Source: Calamus simplicifolius (Eukaryota > Streptophyta > Magnoliopsida > Arecales > Arecaceae). Taken from it: a stretch of 64,000 nucleotides of DNA. Position 1 is the stretch's first letter, and each line of letters begins with the position of its first letter. The stretch is taken from the NCBI GenBank assembly GCA_900491605.1, contig UESW01004575.1, forward strand, positions 93,480-157,479. Reading direction: 5' to 3'. This document shows positions 1 through 12,009 of this stretch, piece by piece. The position numbers and the translations under genes were made by a program. The notes under the pieces were generated by a model. It was given only the letters and a program-made list of their open reading frames with translations. It had not been told where the DNA came from and searched no databases.

Positions 1-270
1 GTTGATGGAGCTTCTAATAAATAAAAGAAGAACCATTGCATTGGTGTAATCCTATTATGTTTGTGTGTAGGGCTTGTTGTAGCCCAACTTTATTAGCATG
101 ACTTGGGTGTAGGGTTTGAAACCCAAAACTTATAACTATCATTTGTATTATGGTTGGTTTTCATATTTATTGCCCATTTGAATCGTATATCAATATTTTT
201 AAGATGCCTTGCATGCCCAGCACGCGGCGGGTTGTCACCCTAGCCCAATATTTGGGTCTGGGGCGTGACA
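1..270 (+). repeat. 3' end of the 5' LTR (chromovirus)
   Basis: This stretch matches the end of the LTR at 5,090-7,389 almost base for base. It ends in TGACA just before the primer-binding site. The rest of the LTR lies left of the window. Confidence 0.9.
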
Positions 271-277
271 GCTTTAG

Positions 278-296
278 TGGTATCAGAGCCTAGGTT
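278..296 (+). other. Primer-binding site of the chromovirus
   Basis: TGGTATCAGAGCC starts eight bases after the LTR end. It is the usual plant binding site complementary to the 3' end of initiator methionine tRNA, which primes minus-strand cDNA synthesis. Confidence 0.85.
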
Positions 297-2263
297 ATGA
301 CCTTAGGGACACATGCCTGATGACACTCTAGACAAAATACTAGGATGATATTGAGACAATTATGACTTTAAAGGAATTTCAGGAATTATGCTTTGGAAGC
401 TTGAAATTTAAAGTTTATCAAGATATTAATTGAATTACAAATTTGATAGGAATTAAGAATGAACCATCGCAAGCCAATGATATTATGTGGGCTCCCTGGC
501 TGGTAGCCTTGACCAGTGGGGAGGCCAAGGGGCTTCTAGAGGTTTTAGTTCCGTCAAACTTGTTGGAAATGATCGTAGCAGTTTCAGACCTTTAAATAAT
601 ATGGGTAGATGAAATTTTAATTGGATATGCAATAAAAGACAGATGAATATATGGAATATGAATAGTAGTTAAAAATTACAATTGATGACTAATATGACTA
701 AGATACATCATTATGTACATATTGCAATTGAGTTGATATGTGGATTTGGAGTTAGTAAATCTAAATTTGAATGTGGATGTATATAATAAATTTTTATTTG
801 TAGAACTTACATTGTTAATATTGTAAGTTTAAGATTATGAGCTAATCTACTGGTTATAGGATGATTAATATTGATGATATTTTGGGAATGAAATAGTTAA
901 TTACATGTTTTTAATCAATCACAATTGAGTACTTTCTGAATTTGAGTCTGGATGGATAAGTATATATAGTGAATTTTACTAAGAGAACTTTTATTATGGA
1001 TATTGCATATTCAAAACTGATTGGTAATTTTCTAGATATGGAGATGGTTGATATTGATGCTAATGAAATAGTTGACTGCATATTATATCTTGATGGACCA
1101 TTTAGAAGAATATAAAATTTTAAATTCTGAGACAATTATTGTTTAAGTTTTGAGAGCAGTAGACTCTATTAATCTTTAGAACTGATTTTGGCTGTAAATG
1201 ATCAAATATTTTGATGGTAGAAAGTGAAAGATTTTAGCAATAATGAGAATAAGATAAACTCCACTGATAAAGAATTTCATGAAATTTTCATCTGTTAATA
1301 GATTTCTAAATCAAGATATCTATTCATTAATTTATCGTGCATACTTATTGTACCTTTCTTCATAGTTCCTAAGTAGATATCTTTCTCCGGGATGGATAAA
1401 TTATCAATCATCCATAAGTGGCATAATTATTGTTAAGAAAATAGGAAGGAGATGATTTTATTTTTGATTATTATTAGTTATGGATTATGGTTAAGGGTAC
1501 ATCTATTATCACTTTCAAGTCATAGAGAGATTACTATAATTTTCAATTATGTCTTTCGGATGGTAAGTGCATTTTCAATCTTTATTGACCTTATAAGTCT
1601 TGTATCCATCTGAGCTAGATAGTGAAGTCACTTTGAGATATTTGAAGGGTTTAAATTAGTTGGTCATGTTATGGCATGAGACATTGCATAATCTATAGAT
1701 GATTTTGATAATCATTGGTAACGAAATAATCGATTCAAAAATTTGAATCATTTAAATTGCATTATTTATTGAGGATATACTGACCTATTCAAGAGAAATT
1801 GATTGGTTATGGTGGTATTATTGATAAATATGAAGGAGATAAATTAATCATACTGATGATAATGATGGCACTATTATTCAAAGAAATTAAATTAGTTGAT
1901 TATGATAATTATGAAAGATATCCTAAATGATTGGCTTAATGTTCATTGATGTTAGCTTGAAGTATTCAAGAGTGAAACCAAGTATGTTATGATGATTGAA
2001 ATAAGTGTCGTAATGATTAGTGGCACATTCAACTATTTATGAGTCTCTTATAGACTAACCTTAAGAACGGATAACATAATACATGTGATGGACTCTATGA
2101 TATTTATGATGATTGTGTTGTGAGAAGTTAAGGTATATAAAAAAAAACAGGAAAAAAAAATACTTCTTAAGGAATTCAATTTTATTTGGTAGAAAGATTA
2201 AATTAATTTTAAAAGTTGGACATGTCATTTGGGTACTTGGGAATGAAATAAAGTTTGCTAGTG
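297..2263 (+). mobile_element. Chromovirus internal region, gag/pol too decayed to assign
   Basis: AT-rich sequence between the primer-binding site and the inserted solo LTR. By position it should hold gag, protease and reverse transcriptase. All frames are broken by frequent stops, and I could not follow any motif with confidence. Confidence 0.5.
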
Positions 2264-2268
2264 AGTAT

Positions 2269-4030
2269 TGTTGGCCCAGATGGCAACCCAAGAGGGGGGG
2301 GGGGTGAATTGGGTTCTTAAAAATTTTAAGACTTTTTGAAATGTTTTAGACTAATTAACTCAAGATGTGCAAGTGAGAGAAGTTAACTTTTAAGCAATGC
2401 ACAAATAGAAATATAAGAGAGATAGAGTGAGAGACAAATGAGCACGGCAAACACAAGATATTTTTATAGTGGTTCGGTGCAACCAGCACCTACGTCCACT
2501 CCCAAGATCCACTTGGGTCCACACTATAATCTCCTCGATTACAGCCGAGTTGTTTTACAAGCTCACAACTCAAACTTGTTGTTTTCCCGGGATCACAACG
2601 AACCCAGCCGGTTTACACGGGCTTACCAGCACAAAAACCCAACTCGTTGTTTTTAACGGATCACAACAAACCCAAAACATAAGCTATCCCAAGCTTACAA
2701 TGAGGTACAACTACCTCCACTAATTCAATCCACTGATTGAATCAGTACACAAGTAAATAAATCAGAGTTTAGATACAAGCAGCTCCTCTTGAGCAGAATA
2801 ATCAAAATAAAACTTAGGTTTAGAAAAGCCTGATTAAATAATCTTGAATGCAGGCTTGGCTTCTTTGCTTCTCTTCTCCAACTCCTTTGAAGTGTGGAAT
2901 CAGGCCTCAACACAGATTCTCCTAGCTTTGGGGCTTTTGGACGTTGGTTGAAGCTTTTCTTCTTTTTCTTCTAGGTTGGAAGATCTTGATTTTGCTCTTG
3001 GTTGCCTTGGGATCTCCTCTTGAACTTTTTGTAGATTGTAGATCTGGAGCCCACGAATCTCTCTTTGATTTCACTCCTTTTGAATCTCTTTTCTTGACTC
3101 AAATGATTTTTCCAATGAAGCTCTGTTTTTCCCTCTTTTTGAAAGATTTCTTTTCTCTCTTTTCACCACTCTATTATTATCTATTTCATCTCTTGATTTG
3201 AAAAGAGCTCCTCTATTATAGATTCTGCAAAAATATATCCGTTAGAAACACAGAAATATAGCCATTATTTGAAAATATTACCATTGGAGTGACGTGTCAT
3301 CGTGAAAAATTACGCCCAGAAATTCATGGAGTCGACTCGAGCACTGTGGGAGTCGGCTCGAAGTCGTTTACTAAAATAGAAATATTTAAAACGTTAGAGG
3401 GTTGACTCGTGAAGAACCAAAGTATCGGCTCCCAACAGTCGGGGGTCGACTCGAAGAAAATGGGGAGTCGACTCGAGAAGCGCTCAAAAAACATGCTTTC
3501 TGTTGTTTGAGCGGAGTCGGCTCACTCAGTCCAGGAGTCGGCTCGCACAGAGTCAGGGGTCGACTCTTGAAATCCAAGGGTCGACTCGAGAAAATCAGAA
3601 ACTCTGTTACTTACTGGAGTCGACTCTGAAACTCTAGAGTCGGCTCCGGAACGTATCAAAAATCAGAAATTTTCTTGATTGACTTTAAAATTCATTCCAG
3701 AATAATTTTAAATGATATTTTGACTTGAATACAATAAATATGACATTAAACATGAATTCAAGACATGTTTCAAGAAATCATTGATTGAAATATAACATGT
3801 AAAAATTCCTTTTTGAAATCTTAAATATAGAGCTTGAAACTTCTTTTTCAAATTGATTCAAAACTCGGTGAATTTAAACATTGAGAGTCCATTGCTTTCA
3901 TTTTGAATAAGCTCAAAGTTTTTGATAAATAAACTCATTATTCCTTTAAAATACTCATGGCTTTTGGAAATCATCAAAATCAATAAAGTTGGGGTAATTA
4001 AATAATTACAATCTCTCAAATTTCTCAACA
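2269..4030 (+). mobile_element. Solo LTR, 1,762 bp, inserted in the chromovirus
   Basis: The segment starts TGTTGGCCCAG and ends TTTCTCAACA, a TGTTG/CAACA inverted terminus typical of LTRs. It is flanked by the identical 5-bp duplication AGTAT at 2,264-2,268 and 4,031-4,035. It contains no primer-binding site, polypurine tract or coding region, so it is best read as a solo LTR left by LTR-LTR recombination. A G-run lies at 2,294-2,304. A cluster of about a dozen GAGTCGACTC/GAGTCGGCTC motifs lies at 3,329-3,650. The copia or gypsy superfamily cannot be told from an LTR alone. Confidence 0.85.
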
Positions 4031-4149
4031 AGTATCTTTAATGGTACAAATTTATGGACATTAATTTCGAGGATGACATTTTAGTGGGATAAATGTTAAT
4101 ATTTATTTTTGGTTTAATGGTAAACTGCATAAATTGAGTCTGAACCCAT

Positions 4150-4965
4150 TTGTCTCACTCCCTAATTCGATGATGTCATCATAAGGCTTAGTGGATTAAG
4201 CTGAATTTCTAGCCTTCCATCCTCAAATAGATGGACAAACTGTAGGAAGCAATTAGATTTTAGATCATATACTGCGAGCTTGTGTGAGGTGCTTGGTATA
4301 GTTTCTTACCCTTAGTGAAATTGCTTATTTTATTGATTACCAAGCCAACATTCAAATGGATTCATTCAATTGTCTATATAAGGTGTAGATTCCCTTCATA
4401 TTGAGATAAGGTGAGAGAGAGACAATTTTGGACTGAGCTGGTTTAGCAACTATGAAAAGTATCGTTAATTAAAGTAGTTTCATGTAACTCAGAGTTAATA
4501 GAAAAGTTATGTTGATGCCAAAAAGAAAGATTTGAAATTTTAGGTTGAAAATTATTTGGAAGTTTTACTAACCAACGATGTGATGAGATTTGTGTTAGAG
4601 GTGATTTGAGCCACAATACATTGAGCCATTTGAGATTTTGATCAAAATAAAGGAGGTGGCTTATAGCTTAGCACTATCTTCAGTACTCTTTGGGGTGTTC
4701 AATGTGTTTCATACCTTTATGACTGAGAAGGTATATTTCAAACCCCGTTATGTGTTAGAACTTGAACCAATTTAGCTTAAGAAAGAATTGAGCTATGAAG
4801 ATCATCTTGTGCACATTGTGGACCGCAAGGATTAAGTTCTGAGATAGTGTAGTATTCCTTATGTCAAAGTTCAGTGGAGTAATCATTCTGAGAGGGAGAC
4901 TATTTGGGAGTCTAAGAAGAAAATGAAAAGAAGCATCCACACAAATTTGTATCTTATTACAGATC
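4150..4965 (+). pseudogene. Integrase C-terminal region and chromodomain remnant (Ty3/gypsy)
   Basis: Integrase inserts the cDNA, and a C-terminal chromodomain guides target choice in chromoviruses. At about 4,215-4,285 the translation reads FHPQIDGQTVGSN then ILDHILRACV. This is a decayed form of the highly conserved Ty3/gypsy integrase stretch around HPQTDGQTER. From about 4,600 a further reading includes FEILIKIKEVAYSLAL, VFNVFHTFMTEK and LSYEDHLVHIVDRKD. It matches the post-catalytic domain of Tekay/Del elements and runs into a chromodomain-like end (VKVQWSNHSERETIWE). Several in-frame stops and at least one frameshift make it non-functional. Lineage assignment rests on motif recognition only. 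Confidence 0.75.
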
Positions 4966-5078
4966 AATGATGTATCGATGACTGTGACTTTTGAATAAAA
5001 TTTAGTTGATTATGGAATAGAAATTTTGAATTCTATATTTTATGAATGTGCATCAATTTCAAGGCCAAAATTTTTATA

Positions 5079-5089
5079 AGGGGGGAGAA
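5079..5089 (+). other. Polypurine tract of the chromovirus
   Basis: The purine run AGGGGGGAGAA ends directly before the TG that opens the 3' LTR. It is the expected primer for plus-strand synthesis. Confidence 0.8.
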
Positions 5090-5317
5090 TGTAATCCCCC
5101 AGCATTTATTTATGGACACCTGGCACCTAGAGTTAATCTGAAATTAGGTTCCCAGTATGACGCTTGGATTCCCGAGTCTTTGCGTGTCTGATGGGTTTTT
5201 CGAGTCCCTGGACCGAGGCATCGCGTGATGTTTATAATGAGTTGAAGGATGACTCCCTCCTTGAATTGGGTGCTCATCTCCTCCAGAAAATCTCCTGCCC
5301 ATCCTCCTAATGCCTGT

Positions 5318-5740
5318 GAGAGAGAGAAAGAGCCAGAGAGAGAGAGAGCCAAAGAGAGAGAGAGAGAGAGCCTGAGAGAGAGAAAGAGTCGGGAAGAGAG
5401 AGAGAGCCAGAGAGAGAGGGCCTGAGAGTTGGCCGGTGACCTCCACCGGCACCGGACGTGCGTCCGGTGGAGGTCCGGCCGGCCTTGGTGGCCGGCCGTG
5501 CTGCCGGCACCGAGCGCACAGTGCGGAGAGAAAAGGAGAGAAAGAGAGGGAGAGAGAGAAAATTAAGGAGAGAGAGAGAGAGGGAGGCCGGCCGCGGTGG
5601 CGGCTGGCTCTGGTCCGGCCAACGGCAGTCGGACCGGCCTCAATTTGGCCAGATTCGATGCCGACGTGGTGAATTTTACGCGGGAGCATAGAGAGAGAGG
5701 GAGAGAAATTGAGAAAGAAAGAGGGGGGAAGGAGGCCGAC
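5318..5740. repeat. GA-rich microsatellite tracts in the LTR
   Basis: Several interrupted (GA)n runs alternate with GC-rich sequence. Long ORFs across this block on both strands are composed of dipeptide repeats and are not genes. Confidence 0.9.
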
Positions 5741-6576
5741 CGCAGCTGCGGCCGGCTCCGACCTGGCCTCCGGTGGCCGGGTCAGACGGGATTAGGCCGG
5801 GGGCGGCCCTGGCCACCGGCCGGAGGCTGTCCCCTGTTTCGGACGAAACAGGGGAGCGGGGGTTGGAAGCTTGGCCATGGGCCGGCTGGGCCGGCCTGGT
5901 CTGGGCCTATTGGACCGTGCAGCGAGCAGTTTGGGGCTAATTTTTGGGCCCCGTAACGGGCCGAGATTAGCAAAAAAATTATATGGCTAAAATCTGGGTT
6001 AATTTTAATTTCTTGGGGTATTTTTACTTCCCCAATTGGGTGTGTATAGTGGGAGATATTCGAGCCCAAAGTTGGGCCCATGAACTAGTCTGGGTAGGGT
6101 CTTAAGGGTCATTTTATTAATTAGATTTCAGTGAATTAATTATGTGCATTGATCCTGTAGGTGCCCAGACATCTGATTAGTTGGTGCATCATTTGAATTT
6201 TGCGTAGGAGGTAAGTAAGACTATTATGCAAATTTAATAATTATTTAATTAATAAATTGAGTAAATACAGTTTGCATTCATTTTTATAAATAAATAAAAA
6301 AATAAAAATTATTTGAATTGTCTATGTAGCATGGAACTATGGATTACAAATGAACAATTAAATAATTATAGTGATTGGTAATATTGTAAGAAATAATTTA
6401 TTGATGCATATGCCAGAAATGTGACTGCCTGTATGATATGTTTATATTGAGGTGATTATATGCATTTTCTAGTACTGCGCAAACCACTGTGAGGTAATGT
6501 GAGATACAGATGCATGTTGTAATTGTGATGAAAATGTTAAATAGATTTATATGGGTCACCGTGGTTCTCCTTTACT

Positions 6577-6868
6577 ATGGCCCCACACATTGTAGCTGTG
6601 TTCTGTTATGATATGGCCACACACACTGAAGATGTATTCTGTTATGATATGGCCCCACACATTGTAGACGTGTTCTGTTATGATATGGCCACACACACCG
6701 TAGAGTGTGTTCTGTTATGGTATGGCCCACATGTCTTACAATGTGTTCTGTTGATTTTCTTATGGCCACATACATCATAGAGTGTGTTCTGTTATGGTAT
6801 GGCCCCACACATAGTACAATGTGTTCTGTTGATTTTATATGGCCACACATCTGGAGGATGTGCTCTGA
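6577..6868. repeat. 37-38-bp minisatellite in the LTR, about 8 copies
   Basis: The motif ATGGCCACACAC...GTGTTCTGTTATG recurs about every 37-38 bases with substitutions. The related inverted LTR carries an analogous array at about 25,890-26,165. Confidence 0.85.
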
Positions 6869-7879
6869 TTGAGGTATTGCAGGGCCGTGGGACACATAGG
6901 AAATCTATAATTACATAAACAGTGAGTTTGCTAGAATGCATATCCTGATGCTTATCGAATGTTCAATTTATGTTAAGTTGACAAAATGCATATGTTGATG
7001 GCATGTTAAATATAATTCAAGTATGATATGATTGTATAATAGGCTTACTTGTTGAGTGTAAACTCATTAAACCTTCACATGTTTTTCAGAGTCTCAGGGT
7101 TGATGATGGATATTCGGAGTTGATGGAGCTTCTAATAAATAAAATAAGAACCATTGCATTGGGTGTAATCCTATTATGTTTGTGTGTAGGGCTTGTTGTA
7201 GCCCAACTTTATTAGCATGACTTGGGTGTAGGGTTTGAAACCCAAAACTTATAACTATCATTTGTATTATGGTTGATTTTCATATTTATTGCCCATTTGA
7301 ATCGTATATCAAGATTTTTAAGATGCCTTGCGTGCCCGGCACGCGGCGGGTTGTCACCCTAGCCCAATATTTGGGTCTGGGGCATGACAGTTATGATGAC
7401 TAGCCATAAAGCAAAGGATTAAGCATGATTATAGTTGATTGACAAACCTACTTTCCATCCAAAATATCTTTAAACAAGAGAGGCCTTATACGTTAAATGA
7501 TAGAGATAATAAAGATATTGTCATGATCCCAACCATGACATGAGCTAGGTCCATGATATGGGTCATATTGCATAAATATGACCCAATATATATAGCCTAT
7601 ATTTTTAATAATTTTTAATTTAATAATGTTAAGTTTAAATATAGGTAAAGGTGAGCCATGTTCATACTAAGAGACATAAGACTCCATAGATGTTAATCTT
7701 TGAAGAGTAGCTATAGCAGAAGAGATAGAGGCTTTACAGAAGAGCAGATTTGAGAGTTTATTAAACTACTAAAGAAGGCCATTAGATGCATAGGTCTCAA
7801 GTTGAAGGACATAAATTGAAATGTTGAAAGATATAAAGCTTGATTGGTAGTAAAAGATTATGCTTAGAAGTTAGGCATT

Positions 7880-9230
7880 GATTTTAATGAAATTTTTCTT
7901 TCAATTATTTATTTAACTACTATTTGTGTGTTGTTAAGCATGGTGGCTGTATTTGATTTGGAGCTTGAGCAACTAAATATGAAAAGCTATTTTTTGCATA
8001 GAAATCTTGATGAAAAAATATACATGACTTGATCTAAAGCTTTATTAAAGAAACAAAAAAAAAGCATCTAGTTTGTTAGTTGTACAGATTTCTTAATGAT
8101 TGGAAATAGGCACCAAGGTACTAGTACTAGTGATTTCATTCTTTATTGTAAGCTTCGATTTTCGATATATGATGCTAGCCATTATACCTATGTTTATAGA
8201 TATAGCAATGGTAATTTCATCATTTTATTGTTATATATTAATGACCTATTGGTTGTATGTACTAGTGGAGATCCTATTGCAACCTTAAAAGCTCAGTTAG
8301 CTAAATCAAATACTTAAAATGACTATATTTAAAGACATAAAGAACGACAGACTAAATAACTCAGAAAAATTATGATGAGAGAATTTTCTATGGATTCAAT
8401 ATGTAGAATACCAAACTAATCAGTATTATTCCATTTTCTATAGGATATAAGTTGTCTTCAGAATAATGCTCTAGCACCGAAGCAAAGGAGAGAAGTCTCA
8501 GGTACCATACTCATCAATAGTAAGAAGCCTTATATTTGCCATTTGTGGAAGCAGTTAGTAAGTATATGGGTAATCCAAAAAGAGATCATTGAGCTATAGT
8601 AAAGTGGATTCTTTCATATTTGAAGGATATTCTGGAGCTACCGTACATATCATAGTGGTGAGAATTATATATTGGTTAGATATGTGGATTTAGATTTTGC
8701 AAAAGATCAGGATAAACAAAGATCTACTATAGTTTTTGTTTTCTCTTTGGTAGATGGTGCTACAAGTTGGATGCCTAAATTATAAGATGTGGTGGCTTTG
8801 TCTGGTACAGAATAGAGTACACAATAGCTGCACAAGCATGTAAAGAAGTTATGTAGTTGAAAAGATTATTTAGCGAGTTACAACTGAAGCAAGATACTCA
8901 ACTATACTCAACTCATCTAAGCCTTTTTCCAACTACATGGGGGTGAAGCAGGATATTATTATTTATTATAATAGTTAGAGTGCATTGCATTTAACAAAGA
9001 ATCTAGTATTTCACTCAAAGACAAAGTACATTGATGTTTTACATTATTATGTTCATGACATTGTGGAAGATGGACACATCTCATTGAAGAAGATTTTCAC
9101 CAATAAAAATATTTCAAAGGAGATATCGCGTAGAACTTGTCTTAGGCTTGAAGCTACTTGAGATAGTAGTTTATGTCATAGCTTATGGTGGTGATCTCAT
9201 TTTTAATGGTGGAACATATCTTCAAGTGGA
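7880..9230 (+). pseudogene. Dead Ty1/copia reverse transcriptase-RNase H
   Basis: Translation gives FDLELEQLNMKSYFLHRNLDEKIYMT, here split by a stop, which matches the copia RT stretch before the active site. The catalytic YVDD motif has decayed to YIND in FIILLLYINDLLVVC at about 8,216-8,262. RNase H-like readings follow at 8,680-8,880 (RYVDLDFAKDQDKQRST), then LTKNLVFHSKTKYIDV at about 8,990-9,040, the conserved end of copia pol. A purine-rich CTTCAAGTGG at about 9,220 may be the old polypurine tract, followed by LTR-like sequence with GGACTATAAAAGG at 9,303. Many stops and frameshifts are present, and no 5' half or LTR pair is recognisable. Confidence 0.8.
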
Positions 9231-9828
9231 AATATAGAGGTAGTCAAACCTAAGTCACTTGGTGAAATTATGTTCTTTACGGGAGTGGGACATGTAACTT
9301 AAGGACTATAAAAGGTTTTTATATATTTAAAATTGCTTTTTCTTTTATGTATGCATGATGATGCTTTTTTTTTTCTTGAGCCTCCGAAAATAAAAACTCT
9401 TGAGAGCTAATTATATTTTCTTGTATCTAAGTTCTGCCATTAGAGAAGGAAAAAAGAAATAGATCTGGGCCATGGACGTAAGCATAACATTGAACCACAA
9501 AAATTATTTATGTATTTTTTTCTCTTCTTTTTTTTCTTATATTTGCCATTAATCCCTTATTTTCTTTTTTGTACTCTTGGTTCCATTTTTTGTGAGAGAA
9601 ATTTTCCAATAACATTTATTGCGTTCGTGACTCAACACAAGCTAAAGGCAACTAATGGTGGCATCTGTCATTAGATCGCATGCGGTGATTGTTTCATTGT
9701 ATTCAGTTTTTGGGCTCAACATGGTACCGCTAGAGATCAAGTTGAGGTCACTTTAAGCAATCATAGCAATCATTTGCACATCCATCAAACCCCTAGATGT
9801 TTGTCTTGGAGCAGGAGACCAAGGATTA
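9231..9828. other. LTR-like tail and unassigned AT-rich sequence
   Basis: It begins with possible 3' LTR sequence of the dead copia element, including a TATA-like CTATAAAAGG at 9,306-9,315. The rest has T-rich tracts and no coding signal that I can support. Confidence 0.45.
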
Positions 9829-9836
9829 GCTGAGTT

Positions 9837-10304
9837 TAGGGGTGTAACTAAGTTGAGACAGCTCGCAATACTCGAAATCAACTCGCTGCTTATCGAGTCG
9901 AGCTCGAGTTTGAGCTACTCGAGTATATTATCGAGTCGAGTTTGAGTATTAAAATACTCGGTTCAAAAAGCTTGCGAGCTTAATTAAGTTTACTTAATTT
10001 TACTATTTTTATCCTTATAATTATACATATTTACAATATTATCCTAACTATATAAAACTTCTTTAAATTTTTAGTTGAGAACATATTTTATTTTAATTTA
10101 AATATATTTTTTAAATTTTTACATAAAAATTTGAGTCGAGTCGAGTCGAGCTCGAGTATATCGAGTATTTTATCGAGCTCGAGTTCGAGCTATAAATAAG
10201 AAACTCGATCAAGCTTGAGTCAAGTTTCTAGCTTTAAATTTTAGAGTCGAATCGAGCTCGAGCTTGGTACTGTGTCGACTCGACTCGGCTCGATTACACC
10301 CTTA
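9837..10304. mobile_element. hAT-type MITE, 468 bp
   Basis: Termini TAGGGGTGTAA and TTACACCCTTA form an 11-bp inverted repeat with one mismatch. Flanking octamers GCTGAGTT (9,829-9,836) and GCTAAGTC (10,305-10,312) agree at 6 of 8 positions. An 8-bp target duplication is the hAT signature. The interior has no ORF and is crowded with the palindromic motif CGAGCTCGAG and with TCGAGTCGAG at both ends, so the ends can pair extensively. Confidence 0.8.
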
Positions 10305-11969
10305 GCTAAGTCTCTAAAGCTTTTTGATGCTTTCAAGAAGAAGAAAACCCCATATACTTACGAAACTGTAATGGCACTGCAAAAATCCTTTCCAGGCCTC
10401 CATCATCCCAGGAGCATTCATGTGGAATTCAATTATTCTAAAAAAATAATTAATATATTAAATGCACCCTTTTAAGTAGCTAAATAAAATTTGAGAAATA
10501 TTCAAGCACTAGATCTTGGATAGAAACTAGGTGAATGATCATAAAAATTTTAAAATCTAGGAAAGTGATCCTGATACATTTAGTTTAGCTCGATCTAATA
10601 TAAGTGCAAATGGAAGATCACGAGCATGCATTATTCAAGCTTAAATTTTGCTTATTCTTAAACGCATTGCCTATTTGTTGCAAAAGGCTCAGCCATTTGC
10701 TATACTCATTCTTTCCTCCTGTATGATCAAGATCAATTAAAAAGCCACTAAGTAGTGAAGTTGCTGCCTAGCTAAAGCAGTTTTTAATCGTTCTATAATT
10801 CTATTTATAAAGCAAAAGTTGTAGTACAAGATATTAGGACAGCCATGCATAATGGTTTGTGTCAAACATATAAATAATTTTTTATAGGTGGTTGAGCTCG
10901 GCTTAAGGTAATACCTAGGCTCCCACATCTGTTCTTCTTTTATTCTTTCTTTCTTCTTTCCTTTATCTCCTTTTATTCATTTTTTTCTCTTGAAATTCTT
11001 TTCTCGTTTCATTCCTCTCCATTGAATGATAATGATTTTGTCACCATATTTTGAAAAGCAAAAGAATGGAATATTAACATGGCAGAAATTCAAAATTAAA
11101 TTTTGAATTTCAAAATCATTTTGTTCCTTTGTGTATCAAATAATGTTTATTGCTTATTTCTTGTTTACTATCTAATCTCCTCAATCAGAGAATATGTCTA
11201 GCTAAATTGTATTTCTTTGCATGGTATATATCCAAGTCTTTCAATCAAGGAATGCTAGTAAGTTTTTTATTCAATCTAAAGGAATAGCAACTTTTCTTGA
11301 TTAACATGAAAAATTTCTGTCATTTTTTTTGGAGAATAGAGAAATCAAAATTTCTAGTAGAATAAAACTGAAATAATATTAGAAAACCAAACCTGCAGCT
11401 CAGTTCATTTGTAGACATCAAAATTTGAATTGAATTTGCCCTAACATTTTATTTTTCATATTTTCTTCATGTTCTTTTAAACTATATATTTAATTTCAGG
11501 ATGCATCTCGAGTCTAACCGGTGCTTCTCAATTTATTTATGGTGTAGGTCAAGAAAAGTTGAGATAAAAAATTAACCTTCCTAAAGGGTATAATTTAATA
11601 TTATCTAAGGGTGTCAGCTTGCCGATCTCTATATATTTGTAGCAAGTCCATGCTCAACACTTGTCACACTCTAATAGAAACGTACGTAGCTAAACCCTGG
11701 GTCTCGCTTACTCCTCTTTCATAAGTGATGTTAGCTTTGAAGTCCCAAAAGAGAAGGAAAGATATGAGAATGCTAATATGTAGTCAAATAGTAGTTATAG
11801 GCATGAAAGCGCCATGAGGGAGCTTGATTTTAAATTTAAGGTATAATTTTTCCTTCCGCACCTACGTAGACTAGTTGATCTTGGCAACATGGTGTTATTT
11901 ATTTAATTCCTCCAAAAAGGAAAGGCATCAGAAATTAATATTTATGCTGATAGGCTTTAAAGTGTTATA
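10305..11969. other. Intergenic AT-rich sequence, no gene seen
   Basis: The first 530 bases belong to duplicated block P. The rest to the Tat insertion site is AT-rich with poly-T tracts and short spurious ORFs. I see no motif, repeat family or RNA gene. Confidence 0.6.
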
Positions 11970-12009
11970 TGCTCTGATATGACTGATCCCGTGTTGTCAG
12001 AAAAGGTAA

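Larger units (their letters stand above)
1..7389 (+). mobile_element. Decayed Ty3/gypsy chromovirus (Tekay/Del-type), left edge outside window
   Basis: The first 270 bases recur at 7,121-7,389, so the element is framed by LTRs: the tail of the 5' LTR at the window start and a complete 3' LTR at the right. A primer-binding site follows the first and a polypurine tract precedes the second. Coding capacity is gone: no ORF above about 85 codons survives, but an integrase-to-chromodomain reading can be followed at about 4,150-4,965, which places it among chromoviruses of Tekay/Del type. A separate solo LTR sits inside at 2,269-4,030. The 5' TSD is not visible, so exact integration cannot be confirmed. 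Confidence 0.85.
5090..7389 (+). repeat. 3' LTR of the chromovirus, 2,300 bp
   Basis: It runs from TGTAATCCCCCAGC to GGCATGACA (TG...CA). It follows a polypurine tract, and its last 270 bases duplicate the start of the window. Inside are GA-rich microsatellites at about 5,318-5,740, a GC-rich block rich in GGCCGG at 5,440-5,940, and a 37-38-bp minisatellite at about 6,577-6,868. A second LTR of the same family lies inverted at 25,332-27,975 and shares the GC block, the CT/GA tracts and a related minisatellite. Confidence 0.9.
7395..10835. repeat. Duplicated block P, copy 1
   Basis: The sequence from TTATGATGAC through the dead copia pol, and again from about 10,420 to 10,835, is collinear with 43,727-45,330. 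Anchors include the shared AATATCTT...AGGCCTTATAC region (7,460/43,800), TCATGATCCCAACCA (7,531/43,853) and AATTAATATATTAAATG (10,446/44,965). Copy 2 lacks about 1.9 kb, including the RNase H part and the MITE. Confidence 0.75.

Noticed and set aside
5144..5956. ORFs of 70-181 codons in the GA/GC-rich LTR part
   Set aside because: Low-complexity dipeptide sequence from microsatellites inside an LTR.
6577..6868. CRISPR-like or regulatory array of short repeats
   Set aside because: Units are contiguous and degenerate, the normal behaviour of a minisatellite within an LTR.
8096..8317. Small 73-codon protein-coding gene
   Set aside because: The translation is part of a copia reverse transcriptase (YINDLLVV region) that continues beyond both ends with stops and frameshifts.
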